Positions 26,728 to 35,572 of a stretch of DNA of 64,000 nt are shown in pieces. The position numbers and the translations under genes are program-made. The stretch covers positions 38,958 to 102,957 of the forward strand of contig JAGYOH010000011.1 in NCBI GenBank assembly GCA_018399635.1, read 5' to 3'. The notes beneath the pieces are model-generated. The model did no database searches and was not told where the DNA came from. It saw only the letters and a list, made by a program, of their open reading frames with translations. Numbering within the stretch: position 1 is the stretch's first letter; every line of letters begins with the position of its first letter. The DNA is from Clostridia bacterium (GTDB lineage: Bacteria; Bacillota; Clostridia; Peptostreptococcales; Acidaminobacteraceae).

Positions 26728-27910
26728 AGGGGCCGTCACCCCCATGATCACCATCGTCATCACCCTGATGCTGCTGATGGGTGGGGTGATACTGGATATC
26801 GGGGAATCCCTTTCCAGGGAAAGAACCTTTGAGAGGGAGAGTTATCTGATGCTTCACTCAAGGATGAAGGCCTACGACAGGACCCTTTTCAATCGCTTCG
26901 GCATCATGGCAATCAAGTCCCAGGAGGACGGATTCAGGTATGAGGACTCCCTCGGGGAGTCGGCGGTGCTGGGGGACAAGTTGATTGAAGTCATGGGTTA
27001 CCGGGCGGGGGGCGATCTCAGTCGGGAGATTCTGGGACTCACGGAAGGGGCCTCGGAAATCGCCGGCGTCATCAATGAGGTGAAGCATATCATGGACCTC
27101 AAGAACACCATCAATGCGGGCATCGAAAACATGCAGATTCCTGAAGAAAGGATCATCATGGACTTTCTCGACAGTTTTTTGCTGGCGGCCATGTTTTTCG
27201 AAGGATCGGTCCCCTCCCTGGAGTCGATTCTTGAGGGAGAGCTGATCGAGATTCATCTCAGAGAAGAATTCGTGACCATTTTCGACACCTTTTCCGGGCT
27301 ATCCTCCAACAGCCTCATGCTGAAGTTCCTGAGTCCCTTTCTACTGGGAGAATATGTGGTGGATTATCTGGGTTACTCGAGCAACCGGAATCCCGTCAAT
27401 GCCTATGGGGCGGAGTACGTTCTCACGGGCATCGGCTACAGTGCGGTATCACGACCGGCGGTGATGGCGGAGCTCGGGGGGATGAGACTGATCCTCAACA
27501 CGGTGGCCTATCTCAAAAGTCCCAGGCACATGAAAAACTTCGCGACCCAGGCCGGACCGGATCCGAGGGCACAGATCGCCCTGCTCCTGTTGACGGCCCT
27601 GAAGACTTCAGCCTTCGACGTGGACAAGCTGTATGAGGGAGGCAGGGTGCCCCTGCTCAAAACCGCCGCCGAACTCGATCAAAGGAGTTTCAAAAGGGGG
27701 ATGCAATATGCCGATTATCTGAAAATCCTCCTCATCACCCTGCCGGAGTTCTTGATTCTGAACCGGATCAAAACCGCCATGGCCCATCATCTGGGGGAGT
27801 CCCCCTCCCGGTACTATACCCGGCTGACCATCAGGAGGGATTTTTCATATGAATTCAAAACCTTCGATTATTCGAAGCATGAAAGCAGGACTTTCGAAGC
27901 CTCCTATTAG
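26717..27910 (+). CDS. Large Tad-associated membrane-anchored protein (DUF5702-like)
   Basis: The 397-residue product starts with a short basic tip, RGAVTP and one hydrophobic helix (about 8-26), then a large soluble domain without cysteines. This layout, sandwiched between two short pseudopilins, is that of the DUF5702-type proteins of Firmicute tad loci; I assign it by architecture, not by a firm motif. There is no glutamate at +5 of its RG site, so processing is uncertain. ATG 26717 has AAAGGTG eight bases upstream. The 3' end overlaps the next gene by 62 bases in another frame. Confidence 0.6.
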   Translation: MPSRGAVTPMITIVITLMLLMGGVILDIGESLSRERTFERESYLMLHSRMKAYDRTLFNRFGIMAIKSQEDGFRYEDSLGESAVLGDKLIEVMGYRAGGDLSREILGLTEGASEIAGVINEVKHIMDLKNTINAGIENMQIPEERIIMDFLDSFLLAAMFFEGSVPSLESILEGELIEIHLREEFVTIFDTFSGLSSNSLMLKFLSPFLLGEYVVDYLGYSSNRNPVNAYGAEYVLTGIGYSAVSRPAVMAELGGMRLILNTVAYLKSPRHMKNFATQAGPDPRAQIALLLLTALKTSAFDVDKLYEGGRVPLLKTAAELDQRSFKRGMQYADYLKILLITLPEFLILNRIKTAMAHHLGESPSRYYTRLTIRRDFSYEFKTFDYSKHESRTFEASY

Positions 27911-28358
27911 GGGCTCCATCAGCCTTGAAGGCGTGATCATCATGCCCGTATTCCTCATGGTGATGGTCCTGGTCCTCTACGGCATCCTGGCCCAGGTCTA
28001 TTTTGACGCCTTTGAAGAGGCCATGACCCGGGCCCTTCTGGACTCCACCACCCAGAGCCTGGGTTATCAGGATATCGGCGCCATGGTCAGAAGCTATGAC
28101 GGTCTTGAACTCGAGGCCTTCGATCTTTCACTGACCACCATGACCGTCTCGCTTTCCTACAATGGTCTTTTCCGCCGGCGGTGGGTGGTGGCCTACGATA
28201 TCCGGCTGCCCTCCTTCGAATCCCTGCTTTACGTCACGGATACGGGGAAGAAATACCATCGCTTCGGATGCCGTCATCTTTCCCAGAGCATGATTCCCAT
28301 GATTGCCAGTGAGGCCATGGTGAAATTCAGTCCCTGCGGGGTTTGCTCTTTGAATTAG
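27849..28358 (+). CDS. TadE-like pseudopilin with C-terminal Cys/His motif
   Basis: The 169-residue product has a prepilin-like signal: G22 then S, I, S, L and E27 (glutamate at +5), followed by a hydrophobic helix (about 28-50), the TadE pattern. The C-terminal 40 residues carry YHRFGCRHLS and a final CGVC (H137, C141, H143, C163, C166), resembling small metal- or disulfide-stabilised tails of other secreted proteins. ATG 27849 has a strong AGGAGGGA eight bases upstream despite lying inside the previous gene. It probably forms a pilus-like or secretion-associated surface structure; the system core is absent here. Confidence 0.72.
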   Translation: MNSKPSIIRSMKAGLSKPPIRGSISLEGVIIMPVFLMVMVLVLYGILAQVYFDAFEEAMTRALLDSTTQSLGYQDIGAMVRSYDGLELEAFDLSLTTMTVSLSYNGLFRRRWVVAYDIRLPSFESLLYVTDTGKKYHRFGCRHLSQSMIPMIASEAMVKFSPCGVCSLN

Positions 28359-28377
28359 TCCAATAAAATAATATAAT
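28350..28377 (+). promoter_or_regulatory. Promoter of the GH18-GlnKL-like operon
   Basis: TTGAAT (28350-28355), a 16-base spacer and TATAAT (28372-28377). The -35 overlaps the last codons of the TadE-like gene. Confidence 0.6.
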
Positions 28378-28418
28378 GGAGTTGATCCACCAAATGTGCT
28401 GGAATTGAGGAGAATACG

Positions 28419-30047
28419 ATGAAAAAAAGTGAAAAGCTGCTATTGCTGCTGCTCCTGGTCCTGGCTGTTTCCTTCGGCCTGGCCTATCATCGACTGACCC
28501 GGGAAATCGGGGCGGTCAAGGCGGAGATGGTTTCAGAATACCTGAGGCAGGAGGGATTTTATTTCAACGGCGAGCTCCATCCCGCCGAGACCCTGCAAAT
28601 CTTTGAGGGCAGGCCCTTTATCAGTTATCATTTTGTCAAGGAATTCATGGCAGAGGACATGACACTTTCGGCCAGCGGCCAGCGGGTGTATATTCCCATC
28701 GACAAGGCCCACCTTGATTTTGAAGACCAGACTCTCAACACCTATCTGAAGGAAAACCTGGTGGATATCAATCTCCCGCTCTATCAAGGAGACTACCTGC
28801 CTCTGGACACCCTGGCCAAGGTGCTGTTTTTTGAATACGGCGAAGTGGACCACCACTGGTATCTTCTGACGGAGGAAAAAGTGATGACGGGGAGGGCCAG
28901 AGGGAACCTCTACATCAATCACAACCTCAACATCGAAGGGGCCCGCCTGGAGGGTGACGAGGAGGTCTTGGGAGTTTTGGCAGGAGAAGGGGTCTTTGTG
29001 GTCTCGGATCATTTTGTCGGCTTTGTCAGAGAAAAGGATTTCGAAGAATCCTCCGGGGACGGCCGGTATTTTTCCAGATATTCCTTCAGAGAGCAAGAGC
29101 CCTTGGATGACCCCTTTTATCTGGTATGGGATCAGATCAATTCCTACGAGGAGGCGGTCAGCTTCGATCCGGTCCTGGTGGAAAAAAGTGCTGACGTGAT
29201 TTCCCCCACCCTTTTCGCCCTCAACATCAACGGCATCATCATCAATTCCGCTGATTTGACCTATAGCCGGTGGGCTCATGAAGAGGAAAAAAGGGTTTGG
29301 GCCCTGGTCTCCAACGCTTTCAATCCCGACTGGACCAGGGAAATGCTGGAGGAGGAGGCTCTGAAAAGCCGTTTCATCGCCCAGCTGGTCCTGCTGAGTC
29401 TCATTTATGAATATGACGGAATCAACCTTGATTTCGAGAACATTTATCTGGCGGATCAGGAACTCCTGAATGACTTTGTCAGGGAGGCATCTGAAGTCAT
29501 GGCCCTGACAGGCCTGCCCCTTTCCATGGATTTCACCGTGCCTGAGGGGAGTGACCAGTGGTCCAAGGTCTACGACCGGGAAACCCTGGCGGGCTACCTG
29601 GATTACTTTATTCTCATGGCCTATGATGAGTTCTGGGCTTCCTCTGATGTCAGCGGTCCCGTGGCTTCCCTGCCCTGGACCCTCGAAGGGGTGCTCAAGA
29701 CCCTGGAACTGGTCCCCCCGGAAAAGCTCATCCTGGGAATCCCGGGCTACATGAGGGTGTGGGAGGACACCGGGGGCGGCAACACCTCCAACGTGCTTTC
29801 AATCAAGAATCGCGACAGCTACCTTGAGGAGAGGAATTTTGAAATCACCTATCTCGAGGACCTGTCCATGAACTACGCCTCGAGGCGGGAGGGCAATACC
29901 CTTTACCGGATCTGGCTTGAGGATGAAACCGCCATCGGCAGGAGGCTGGAGATTGTGAAGGATTTCAATCTGCCGGGTATCGCCCTCTGGAGAAGAAATT
30001 TCATAGATGAACAGACGGAGCAATTCATTGAAGAAAATCTCGACTAG
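28419..30047 (+). CDS. Family 18 glycoside hydrolase-like secreted protein
   Basis: The 542-residue product has an N-terminal signal anchor (about 7-24). A region of about 200 residues rich in beta-like segments follows, then a GH18 TIM-barrel domain (about 255-540). The catalytic strand reads DGINLDFE (333-340) with general acid E340. Asn replaces the first inner Asp, as in spore cortex and cell-wall lysins of the YaaH group rather than true chitinases. Peptidoglycan glucosaminidase activity outside the cell is the likely role. A sensor kinase gene starts nine bases after the stop, so the three genes form one operon. Confidence 0.85.
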   Translation: MKKSEKLLLLLLLVLAVSFGLAYHRLTREIGAVKAEMVSEYLRQEGFYFNGELHPAETLQIFEGRPFISYHFVKEFMAEDMTLSASGQRVYIPIDKAHLDFEDQTLNTYLKENLVDINLPLYQGDYLPLDTLAKVLFFEYGEVDHHWYLLTEEKVMTGRARGNLYINHNLNIEGARLEGDEEVLGVLAGEGVFVVSDHFVGFVREKDFEESSGDGRYFSRYSFREQEPLDDPFYLVWDQINSYEEAVSFDPVLVEKSADVISPTLFALNINGIIINSADLTYSRWAHEEEKRVWALVSNAFNPDWTREMLEEEALKSRFIAQLVLLSLIYEYDGINLDFENIYLADQELLNDFVREASEVMALTGLPLSMDFTVPEGSDQWSKVYDRETLAGYLDYFILMAYDEFWASSDVSGPVASLPWTLEGVLKTLELVPPEKLILGIPGYMRVWEDTGGGNTSNVLSIKNRDSYLEERNFEITYLEDLSMNYASRREGNTLYRIWLEDETAIGRRLEIVKDFNLPGIALWRRNFIDEQTEQFIEENLD

Positions 30048-30056
30048 GAGAAGACC

Positions 30057-31370
30057 ATGATCAAAAACCAATTCAACAAAATGTTCATCATCGCCATAGC
30101 GACCACCATTTTCGGCCAGGTCTATATGAACCCCTTTGGAACGGATTTCAGGATATCCATCGGCATCGTGGTCCTGGCCCTGCTCCTGGTCCGGTTTGAG
30201 GACACTCCCATCTTCAGAACCACCTTGATGACGGGTTTTGTCGTGGTGGTTTTCAGGATACTGCTGGGGGTGGCCTCAGGGGGGGTAGGCCTTGAACTTT
30301 TAAGGGTCCATTTCCCGGCGTTTTTCTTCTACCTGACCTATGGCATGCTGTTCAAACTGCTGAATATTCGGGAGGCGGTGAAGCAGCCGGTCCTGCTGGT
30401 CACCTATATCAGCATCACCGATGTCACGGCGAATCTCGTGGAGGCGCTGGTCCGTTACGAATTCAACCGGTCAAGCGTCGAGGTGGTCTTCACCAGTATT
30501 CTGTTTGCCGGTGCCATCCGGGGACTCATCGTTCTGATTTTGAACGTGCTCCTCCTCTTTTACAATGTGGTGCTCCTCAAGGATGAGAACAATCATCGGA
30601 TCAAGGAATTCCTGCTGCTGGCCTCCAAGATGCGTTCCGGTTCCTTTTTTCTTAAAAAAAGCATGAACGATGTTGAAAAGGCCATGAGCAAGAGTTATTA
30701 TCTGTACAGCAAGCTGACCCACCGGGACAACGAGGCCTTCAGTTCTGAGGATATCAGGCTTTTCAGGGAGGAGATCCTGGAACTCACCAATGAAATCCAC
30801 GAGGTGAAAAAAGACAATGAAAGAATCATCGCCGGTCTGGAAAAAATCATCCCGGCGGATATCCACATGGACAGGATTCCCTTGATGGAGATCATTGAAA
30901 TCCTTGTGGAAAACACCGACAGCCTGGCTGTGGTCCAGCAAAAGGAAATCGATATCCGCACCTGGATCAAGGACAAGAAAATCCTGGTGGGGGACTACTA
31001 CCCCCTGATCACCATCCTGATCAATCTCCTCAGCAACAGTGTCGATGCCGTTAAAAGAAAGGGTACCATCGGAATCACCCAGATCGAAGACCAGGATTGC
31101 CTGATCCTGGATATCATGGATACCGGTGAAGGCATCAAGAATTCCAAGAAAAACATTGTCTTTTCACCGGGCTATTCCACCAAATACGATATGAAAACCG
31201 GACAGATGTCCTCCGGCGTGGGTCTGACCCATGTCAAGGCCCTGGTGGAGGACTTCTACGGGGGCACGATTCACCTCAGGGAAAACCAACCTGGCAATAC
31301 CGTTTTCAGGGTGGCGATAAAAAAAGACCGATTGCAAGGGGGGCAGCCTTATGAGAATCTATCTGATTGA
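30057..31370 (+). CDS. GlnK/YcbA-like sensor histidine kinase
   Basis: The 437-residue product has an N-terminal domain of about five or six membrane helices (10-175) with short loops, so it probably senses a membrane or intramembrane signal. A linker and a GlnK-type phosphoacceptor box NEIHEVKKD (H248) follow. The ATPase domain has an N-box NLLSNSVDAV and DTGEGI. The partner response regulator overlaps its last 20 bases. In Bacillus the GlnK-GlnL pair responds to glutamine; here the ligand is unknown and the upstream cell-wall hydrolase suggests a different input. Confidence 0.86.
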   Translation: MIKNQFNKMFIIAIATTIFGQVYMNPFGTDFRISIGIVVLALLLVRFEDTPIFRTTLMTGFVVVVFRILLGVASGGVGLELLRVHFPAFFFYLTYGMLFKLLNIREAVKQPVLLVTYISITDVTANLVEALVRYEFNRSSVEVVFTSILFAGAIRGLIVLILNVLLLFYNVVLLKDENNHRIKEFLLLASKMRSGSFFLKKSMNDVEKAMSKSYYLYSKLTHRDNEAFSSEDIRLFREEILELTNEIHEVKKDNERIIAGLEKIIPADIHMDRIPLMEIIEILVENTDSLAVVQQKEIDIRTWIKDKKILVGDYYPLITILINLLSNSVDAVKRKGTIGITQIEDQDCLILDIMDTGEGIKNSKKNIVFSPGYSTKYDMKTGQMSSGVGLTHVKALVEDFYGGTIHLRENQPGNTVFRVAIKKDRLQGGQPYENLSD

Positions 31371-32235
31371 TGACGATGAAGCGATTTTGACGATGCTGGA
31401 CAATATTATTTCAGATTATGATATTGGGCAGGTGGTGGGGAAATCCACTGATGGGGAGCAGGCCTTGAAGGATTTGAACCTTCTGAAACCTGACATCGTG
31501 GTGGTGGATCTTCTGATTCCGAGAATCGACGGGGTGGAGATTGTCACCAAGGCCAAGCAGAGGAACGCCAAGACCCAGTTCATCATGCTTTCGCAGGTGA
31601 CCTCGAAAAGCATGGTGGGGGATGCCTATCGTGCCGGCATTGAGTTCTTCATCAATAAACCCATCAACGTCATGGAGGTCAAGACCGTCCTTGAAAAAGC
31701 CATTGAAAAGGCCAATCTTCAAAGCATTCTTTTGAGAATTCAGGAGACGGTAAAGGTCGGAGGAGAACTCCCGCGGGATGAAGACAAGAATCAGGAGGGC
31801 ACCCTGGAACAGATCACGGAAATCCTCTCTGATCTGGGCATCGTCAATGAGCGGGGAGGCCAGGACATCCTGAGCATCGTTTCCCTCATTCTGGAGGAAA
31901 GAGTAGACTCAGGTCAAAAATACCAGCGTTACAATATCGGGGACATGTACAACCGGCTTCATGAAATTTATCACTCTGAGGACTATAACGGGTCCTTCAA
32001 CGTCAGAGCCATCGAACAGCGGGTACGGCGAACCATTCAGCAGGCCATGGACAATGTCTCCATGCTGGGCGTCGAGGATTTCAGTCACTACAAGTTTGAA
32101 AGGTACTCCTCAAGACTGTTTGATTTCATTGAAATCAAACGCAATATGGACTTTATCCGCAAGAAGTCAAACTATCGCGGTAAAATCAGCGTCAAAACCT
32201 TTATAGAAGGCTTGATCAGTATGGTAGAAGACTGA
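31351..32235 (+). CDS. GlnL/YcbB-like response regulator
   Basis: The 294-residue product has a receiver domain (1-120) with acidic pocket D7-D9, phosphoacceptor D53, S81 and K103. A long C-terminal YcbB-type DNA-binding domain (about 150-290) has helix-rich NVRAIEQRVRRTIQQAMDN. AAGGGGGG lies upstream of ATG 31351, which overlaps the kinase gene. No binding site is apparent in this window. It ends in a terminator whose loop is the stop codon. Confidence 0.88.
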   Translation: MRIYLIDDDEAILTMLDNIISDYDIGQVVGKSTDGEQALKDLNLLKPDIVVVDLLIPRIDGVEIVTKAKQRNAKTQFIMLSQVTSKSMVGDAYRAGIEFFINKPINVMEVKTVLEKAIEKANLQSILLRIQETVKVGGELPRDEDKNQEGTLEQITEILSDLGIVNERGGQDILSIVSLILEERVDSGQKYQRYNIGDMYNRLHEIYHSEDYNGSFNVRAIEQRVRRTIQQAMDNVSMLGVEDFSHYKFERYSSRLFDFIEIKRNMDFIRKKSNYRGKISVKTFIEGLISMVED

Positions 32236-32251
32236 GTCTTCTATTTTTTTT
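32225..32251 (+). terminator. Terminator with the response-regulator stop codon in its loop
   Basis: TAGAAGAC (32225-32232) pairs perfectly with GTCTTCTA (32236-32243). The three loop bases are the TGA stop, and eight T follow. Confidence 0.82.
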
Positions 32252-32350
32252 GGCAGAAAATCAATAATGAATCTGTATAGGCTCAAATATTCAAAAAATT
32301 CGAATGAACAGGGGAAATAGAAGTTTTTTTGATGTTTTTCAAAATTATGA

Positions 32351-32379
32351 TTGCAAAAAATAAAAAGAGCAAGTATAAT
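32351..32379 (+). promoter_or_regulatory. Promoter of the 51-residue zinc-ribbon gene
   Basis: TTGCAA (32351-32356), a 17-base spacer and TATAAT (32374-32379) lie within an AT-rich intergenic stretch (32252-32421) that holds nothing else I can identify. Confidence 0.72.
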
Positions 32380-32421
32380 CACATTAGATAATAACTGTAT
32401 ACAATAATGGAGGGGAACAAG

Positions 32422-32577
32422 ATGATTAAAGAAGTCTACAAATTTGAAATTACCGGCAAATGCAATCGTTGTGAAGACGAGAAAAAAGTCAATCGCTTTG
32501 GTCTTTGTGAATCCTGCCAGGAAAAGGTGGACCACGAGTACAGTTTCCTTTACAGAATCAAAACCATGGAAGACTAA
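32422..32577 (+). CDS. Small zinc-ribbon-like protein, 51 residues
   Basis: The translation starts MIKEVYKFEI and has two CxxC knuckles, C14/C17 (CNRC) and C29/C32 (CESC), typical of a single zinc-binding ribbon, and a charged tail. GGAGGGG lies six bases before the ATG. The gene has its own promoter and a strong terminator, so it is an independent, probably well expressed unit. No function is recognised; nucleic-acid or protein binding would be usual for such knuckles. Confidence 0.75.
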   Translation: MIKEVYKFEITGKCNRCEDEKKVNRFGLCESCQEKVDHEYSFLYRIKTMED

Positions 32578-32584
32578 GGATGAC

Positions 32585-32617
32585 AAAGGACGATCACAAG
32601 ATCGTCCTTTATTTTTT
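32585..32617 (+). terminator. Terminator after the zinc-ribbon gene
   Basis: AAAGGACGATC pairs perfectly with GATCGTCCTTT around ACAA, followed by a long T-rich tail. A possible weak pan-operon -10 (TAGAAT, 32630-32635) lies just after the tail. Confidence 0.92.
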
Positions 32618-32693
32618 ATTTTTTTGTGGTAGAATGGCTATGGACGGTATCCATCCTGGTGGAACTGTACCTCGGCTGGAAGGAAGTGAGCCT

Positions 32694-33506
32694 TTGAAAA
32701 TCGCATTTATCGGGGCCGGAAAGGTAGGTACCAACTTGGCGCGTTATTTCGCTGAGGGTGGACTGGATATTTCTGGTTTTTTTGTGCGGAAAAATCAAAG
32801 TACCGATGATCTCAGGGATTTATTGGCTGCCAGCGATATCGTCTTCATCACCGTCAATGACGACAGCGTCGGGCCGGTGGTCAAGAGGATTTCGGGGCTG
32901 GGTCTTCCCTTGGCGGGGAAATCCTTCGGACATACCTGCGGGTCTCTTTCCGTGGCGGTTCTCAAGCCCCTTGAGGACCTGGGGGCTTCGGTTTTTGCCT
33001 GCCATCCCCTGCAGACCTTTTCGAGTCGGGCCGTAGAGGATGAACTCCTCAAGGAGATGCATTTTTTCGTGGAAAACCCACAGGATCCTCATCTGAAGAG
33101 GATCTTTGATCGCATTCCAAACCCCCTTCATGAGATCAAGTCCGAGGACAAGATCAAATACCATCTGGGGGCCTCCATCATGGCCAATCTGACCATGGGA
33201 CTGATGGACTTCGCCTTCGATTTGATCGAGGAAATCGGGGTAGATAAAGAAAGCGGCTTCCAGGCCTTCAAGCCCCTTCTGAAGGGGACCTGCACCCACT
33301 TGCTCGAGGAGGGTCCCGAGAAGGCCCTGACCGGTCCTCTCAAGCGAAGAGACCGGGATACCATCGAAAAGCATCTGGCGGTCTTGAAGTCCGAGGATCG
33401 GGAGCTTTACAGACTGCTCGCCCTCAAGACCCTGAACCTCGTGGAGCCGGGACCGGATACGATAAAAATCAAAAAACTTTTGAAAGAAGGCGCGAATAAT
33501 GGCTAA
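32694..33506 (+). CDS. panG: Rossmann/DUF2520 protein, probable ketopantoate reductase PanG
   Basis: The 270-residue product has an N-terminal NAD(P)-binding fold ([15 protein letters not shown]) and a C-terminal all-helical DUF2520-like domain. Proteins of this type (PanG, known from Francisella, with homologues in Clostridioides and Enterococcus) replace PanE in reducing ketopantoate to pantoate. Its place as first gene before panB-panC-panD, with no panE here, supports that role. The start is TTG 32694 with AAGGAAG upstream; the frame is open further up, but that part overlaps the terminator region. It overlaps panB by eight bases. Confidence 0.85.
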   Translation: MKIAFIGAGKVGTNLARYFAEGGLDISGFFVRKNQSTDDLRDLLAASDIVFITVNDDSVGPVVKRISGLGLPLAGKSFGHTCGSLSVAVLKPLEDLGASVFACHPLQTFSSRAVEDELLKEMHFFVENPQDPHLKRIFDRIPNPLHEIKSEDKIKYHLGASIMANLTMGLMDFAFDLIEEIGVDKESGFQAFKPLLKGTCTHLLEEGPEKALTGPLKRRDRDTIEKHLAVLKSEDRELYRLLALKTLNLVEPGPDTIKIKKLLKEGANNG

Positions 33507-34329
33507 ATTTACGGTACAGTCTTTTATCCGGTCCAAGACCGGCGGACACAAGATTTCCATGCTGACGGCCTACGACTACACCACGGCCAAACTGATCGAC
33601 GAGGCCGGCATCGATACCATTCTTGTGGGAGACAGTCTCGGGATGGTGATGCTGGGTTATGAAGATACCCTCAAGGTCACCCTGGAGGACATGATTCATC
33701 ATACCAAGGCGGTGACCAGGGGGGTCAAGGAGGCTTTTGTGGTCTTTGATATGCCCTTCATGACCTACCATACCACGGTGGAGGAGGCGGTGAGAAACGC
33801 GGGCAGAGCGATTCAGGAAACCGGTGCCCAGGCCGTGAAGCTGGAAGGGGGCGCCCATATCCGGGACAAGGTCAAGGGAATCATCGACGCCCAGATTCCC
33901 GTGGTGGGACATCTGGGACTGACCCCGCAGTCCGTCAATGTCTTCGGGGGGTTCAAGGTCCAGGGAAAGGGAGAGATCCAGGCCAGACAGATTATCGAGG
34001 ATGCCCTGCTTCTAGAAAGCCTGGGGGTGGCGGCCATCGTCCTGGAGGCGGTTCCCGAGGAACTGGCCAGGATCATCACCGAAAAATTGACGATTCCCAC
34101 CATCGGCATCGGCGCGGGCCGCTATACCGACGGCCAGGTCCTGGTGATCCAGGATTTCCTGGGCATGTATCCTGATTTCACTCCCAAGTTCGTGAGAAAG
34201 TACGTGGAGATGGGTGAGGCCATCAAGGGTGCTGTCAGGCAATTCAATGAGGATATCAATCAAGGGGTTTTCCCTGAGAAAAAACACGGTTTTACCATCG
34301 ACGAGTCGGTGTTGAAGGCCCTGGAGTAG
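33499..34329 (+). CDS. panB: 3-methyl-2-oxobutanoate hydroxymethyltransferase
   Basis: PanB adds a hydroxymethyl group from 5,10-methylene-THF to ketoisovalerate, the first committed step of pantothenate synthesis. The 276-residue product is full length, with [11 protein letters not shown], the metal-binding [10 protein letters not shown] and KLEGG segments, and VPTIGIGAG near the C-terminus. It is second in the panG-B-C-D operon, with a gap of only six bases to panC. Confidence 0.97.
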   Translation: MAKFTVQSFIRSKTGGHKISMLTAYDYTTAKLIDEAGIDTILVGDSLGMVMLGYEDTLKVTLEDMIHHTKAVTRGVKEAFVVFDMPFMTYHTTVEEAVRNAGRAIQETGAQAVKLEGGAHIRDKVKGIIDAQIPVVGHLGLTPQSVNVFGGFKVQGKGEIQARQIIEDALLLESLGVAAIVLEAVPEELARIITEKLTIPTIGIGAGRYTDGQVLVIQDFLGMYPDFTPKFVRKYVEMGEAIKGAVRQFNEDINQGVFPEKKHGFTIDESVLKALE

Positions 34330-34335
34330 GAGCGT

Positions 34336-35208
34336 ATGATGGAAAGAATCACAGAAATCAATGCGATGAATCAAAGAGCCGAGATGGTTCGACGCCAGGG
34401 ACGGACTATCGGTCTGGTTCCCACCATGGGATTTTTGCACCAGGGACATCTTTCCCTGGTCAGGATGGCGAAGGCGGCCTGCGATTTCGTGGTGGTGAGT
34501 ATTTTTGTCAACCCCACCCAGTTTGCACCGGGTGAGGACCTTGAGGATTATCCCAGGGATCTCGAAAGAGATGAAGCCCTTCTTAAGGCCGAAGGGGTGG
34601 ATGTGGTGTTTTTCCCCTCCCCCCTGGCCATGTATCCCCAGGGGTCTTCCACCACGGTTTCCGTGGGGGAAGAGATGACCCGCAGACTCTGCGGCCAGTC
34701 CCGGCCCACCCATTTCAACGGGGTGACCACCGTGGTGGCCAAGCTTTTCCACATGGTCAAACCGCATCAGGCTTTTTTCGGCCAGAAGGACGCCCAGCAG
34801 TTGAGCATTGTCAGAAAAATGGTCAGGGACCTGAATTTTGATCTCGAAGTCGTTTCGGGCCCCATTGTCCGGGAAGAGGACGGCCTGGCTCTGAGTTCGA
34901 GGAATGTCTATCTCAGCGAAGCCGAGAGAAGAGAAGCCCTGGTCCTGAGCCGGTCCCTGGCCTTCGCCAGGGAAATGGTGGCCAAGGGGACAAGGGATTC
35001 GGAGGAGATCATTCTCGGGATGCGGTCCCTGGTGGAAAAAGCGGCTTCGGCCCGGGTGGACTACATTGCCATCGTGGATCCGGTCGACCTAAAACCCCTG
35101 GAGAGAATCGAAGAGACCGCCCTGGTGGCCCTGGCGGTCTATGTTGGAAAAACCCGATTGATTGACAATTGGTTAATGGAGGAAAAAAATGTTGCTCACC
35201 ATGTATAA
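34336..35208 (+). CDS. panC: Pantothenate synthetase
   Basis: PanC joins pantoate and beta-alanine using ATP. The 290-residue product has the nucleotidyltransferase signature [11 protein letters not shown] with H35 and H38, [14 protein letters not shown], and a C-terminal KLSR-equivalent region reading [17 protein letters not shown] precedes the start. The last 20 bases overlap panD. Confidence 0.97.
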   Translation: MMERITEINAMNQRAEMVRRQGRTIGLVPTMGFLHQGHLSLVRMAKAACDFVVVSIFVNPTQFAPGEDLEDYPRDLERDEALLKAEGVDVVFFPSPLAMYPQGSSTTVSVGEEMTRRLCGQSRPTHFNGVTTVVAKLFHMVKPHQAFFGQKDAQQLSIVRKMVRDLNFDLEVVSGPIVREEDGLALSSRNVYLSEAERREALVLSRSLAFAREMVAKGTRDSEEIILGMRSLVEKAASARVDYIAIVDPVDLKPLERIEETALVALAVYVGKTRLIDNWLMEEKNVAHHV

Positions 35209-35572
35209 AAGCAAGATTCATCGTGCCAGGGTGACTGAGGCCAACCTGGACTATGTCGGAAGCATCACCATTGATGAAGATCTGATGGAAGCCTCGGGGC
35301 TGTATCCCGGTGAAAAGGTGGCCGTGGTCAACATCAACAACGGTGAACGGGTGGAGACCTATACCATCGTCGGGGAAAGAGGTTCCGGAATCATCGGCAT
35401 CAACGGGGCGGCGGCCCGCCAGTTCATGCCCCATGACCTGGTCATCATCATCGCCTACGGCATCATGGAGGAGGAAGAGGCCAGGACCCATGAGCCCCGG
35501 GTGGTCTTCGTGGACGACCACAATCGCATCGTGGCCAGGGACCGGGTGGAAATCCACGGTCAAATCCGATAA
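35189..35572 (+). CDS. panD: Aspartate 1-decarboxylase proenzyme
   Basis: PanD makes beta-alanine from aspartate through a pyruvoyl group formed by self-cleavage between G24 and S25 (YVGSITID). The 127-residue product is the normal size, with INGAAARQ at about 71-78 and the hydrophobic C-terminal core. GGAGG lies six bases before ATG 35189. With the three upstream genes it completes the pathway from ketoisovalerate and aspartate to pantothenate. Confidence 0.97.
   Translation: MLLTMYKSKIHRARVTEANLDYVGSITIDEDLMEASGLYPGEKVAVVNINNGERVETYTIVGERGSGIIGINGAAARQFMPHDLVIIIAYGIMEEEEARTHEPRVVFVDDHNRIVARDRVEIHGQIR

Noticed and set aside
32167..32586. 139-codon minus-strand frame across the AT-rich gap
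   Set aside because: It is antisense to the zinc-ribbon gene and crosses its promoter; no ribosome site or family.
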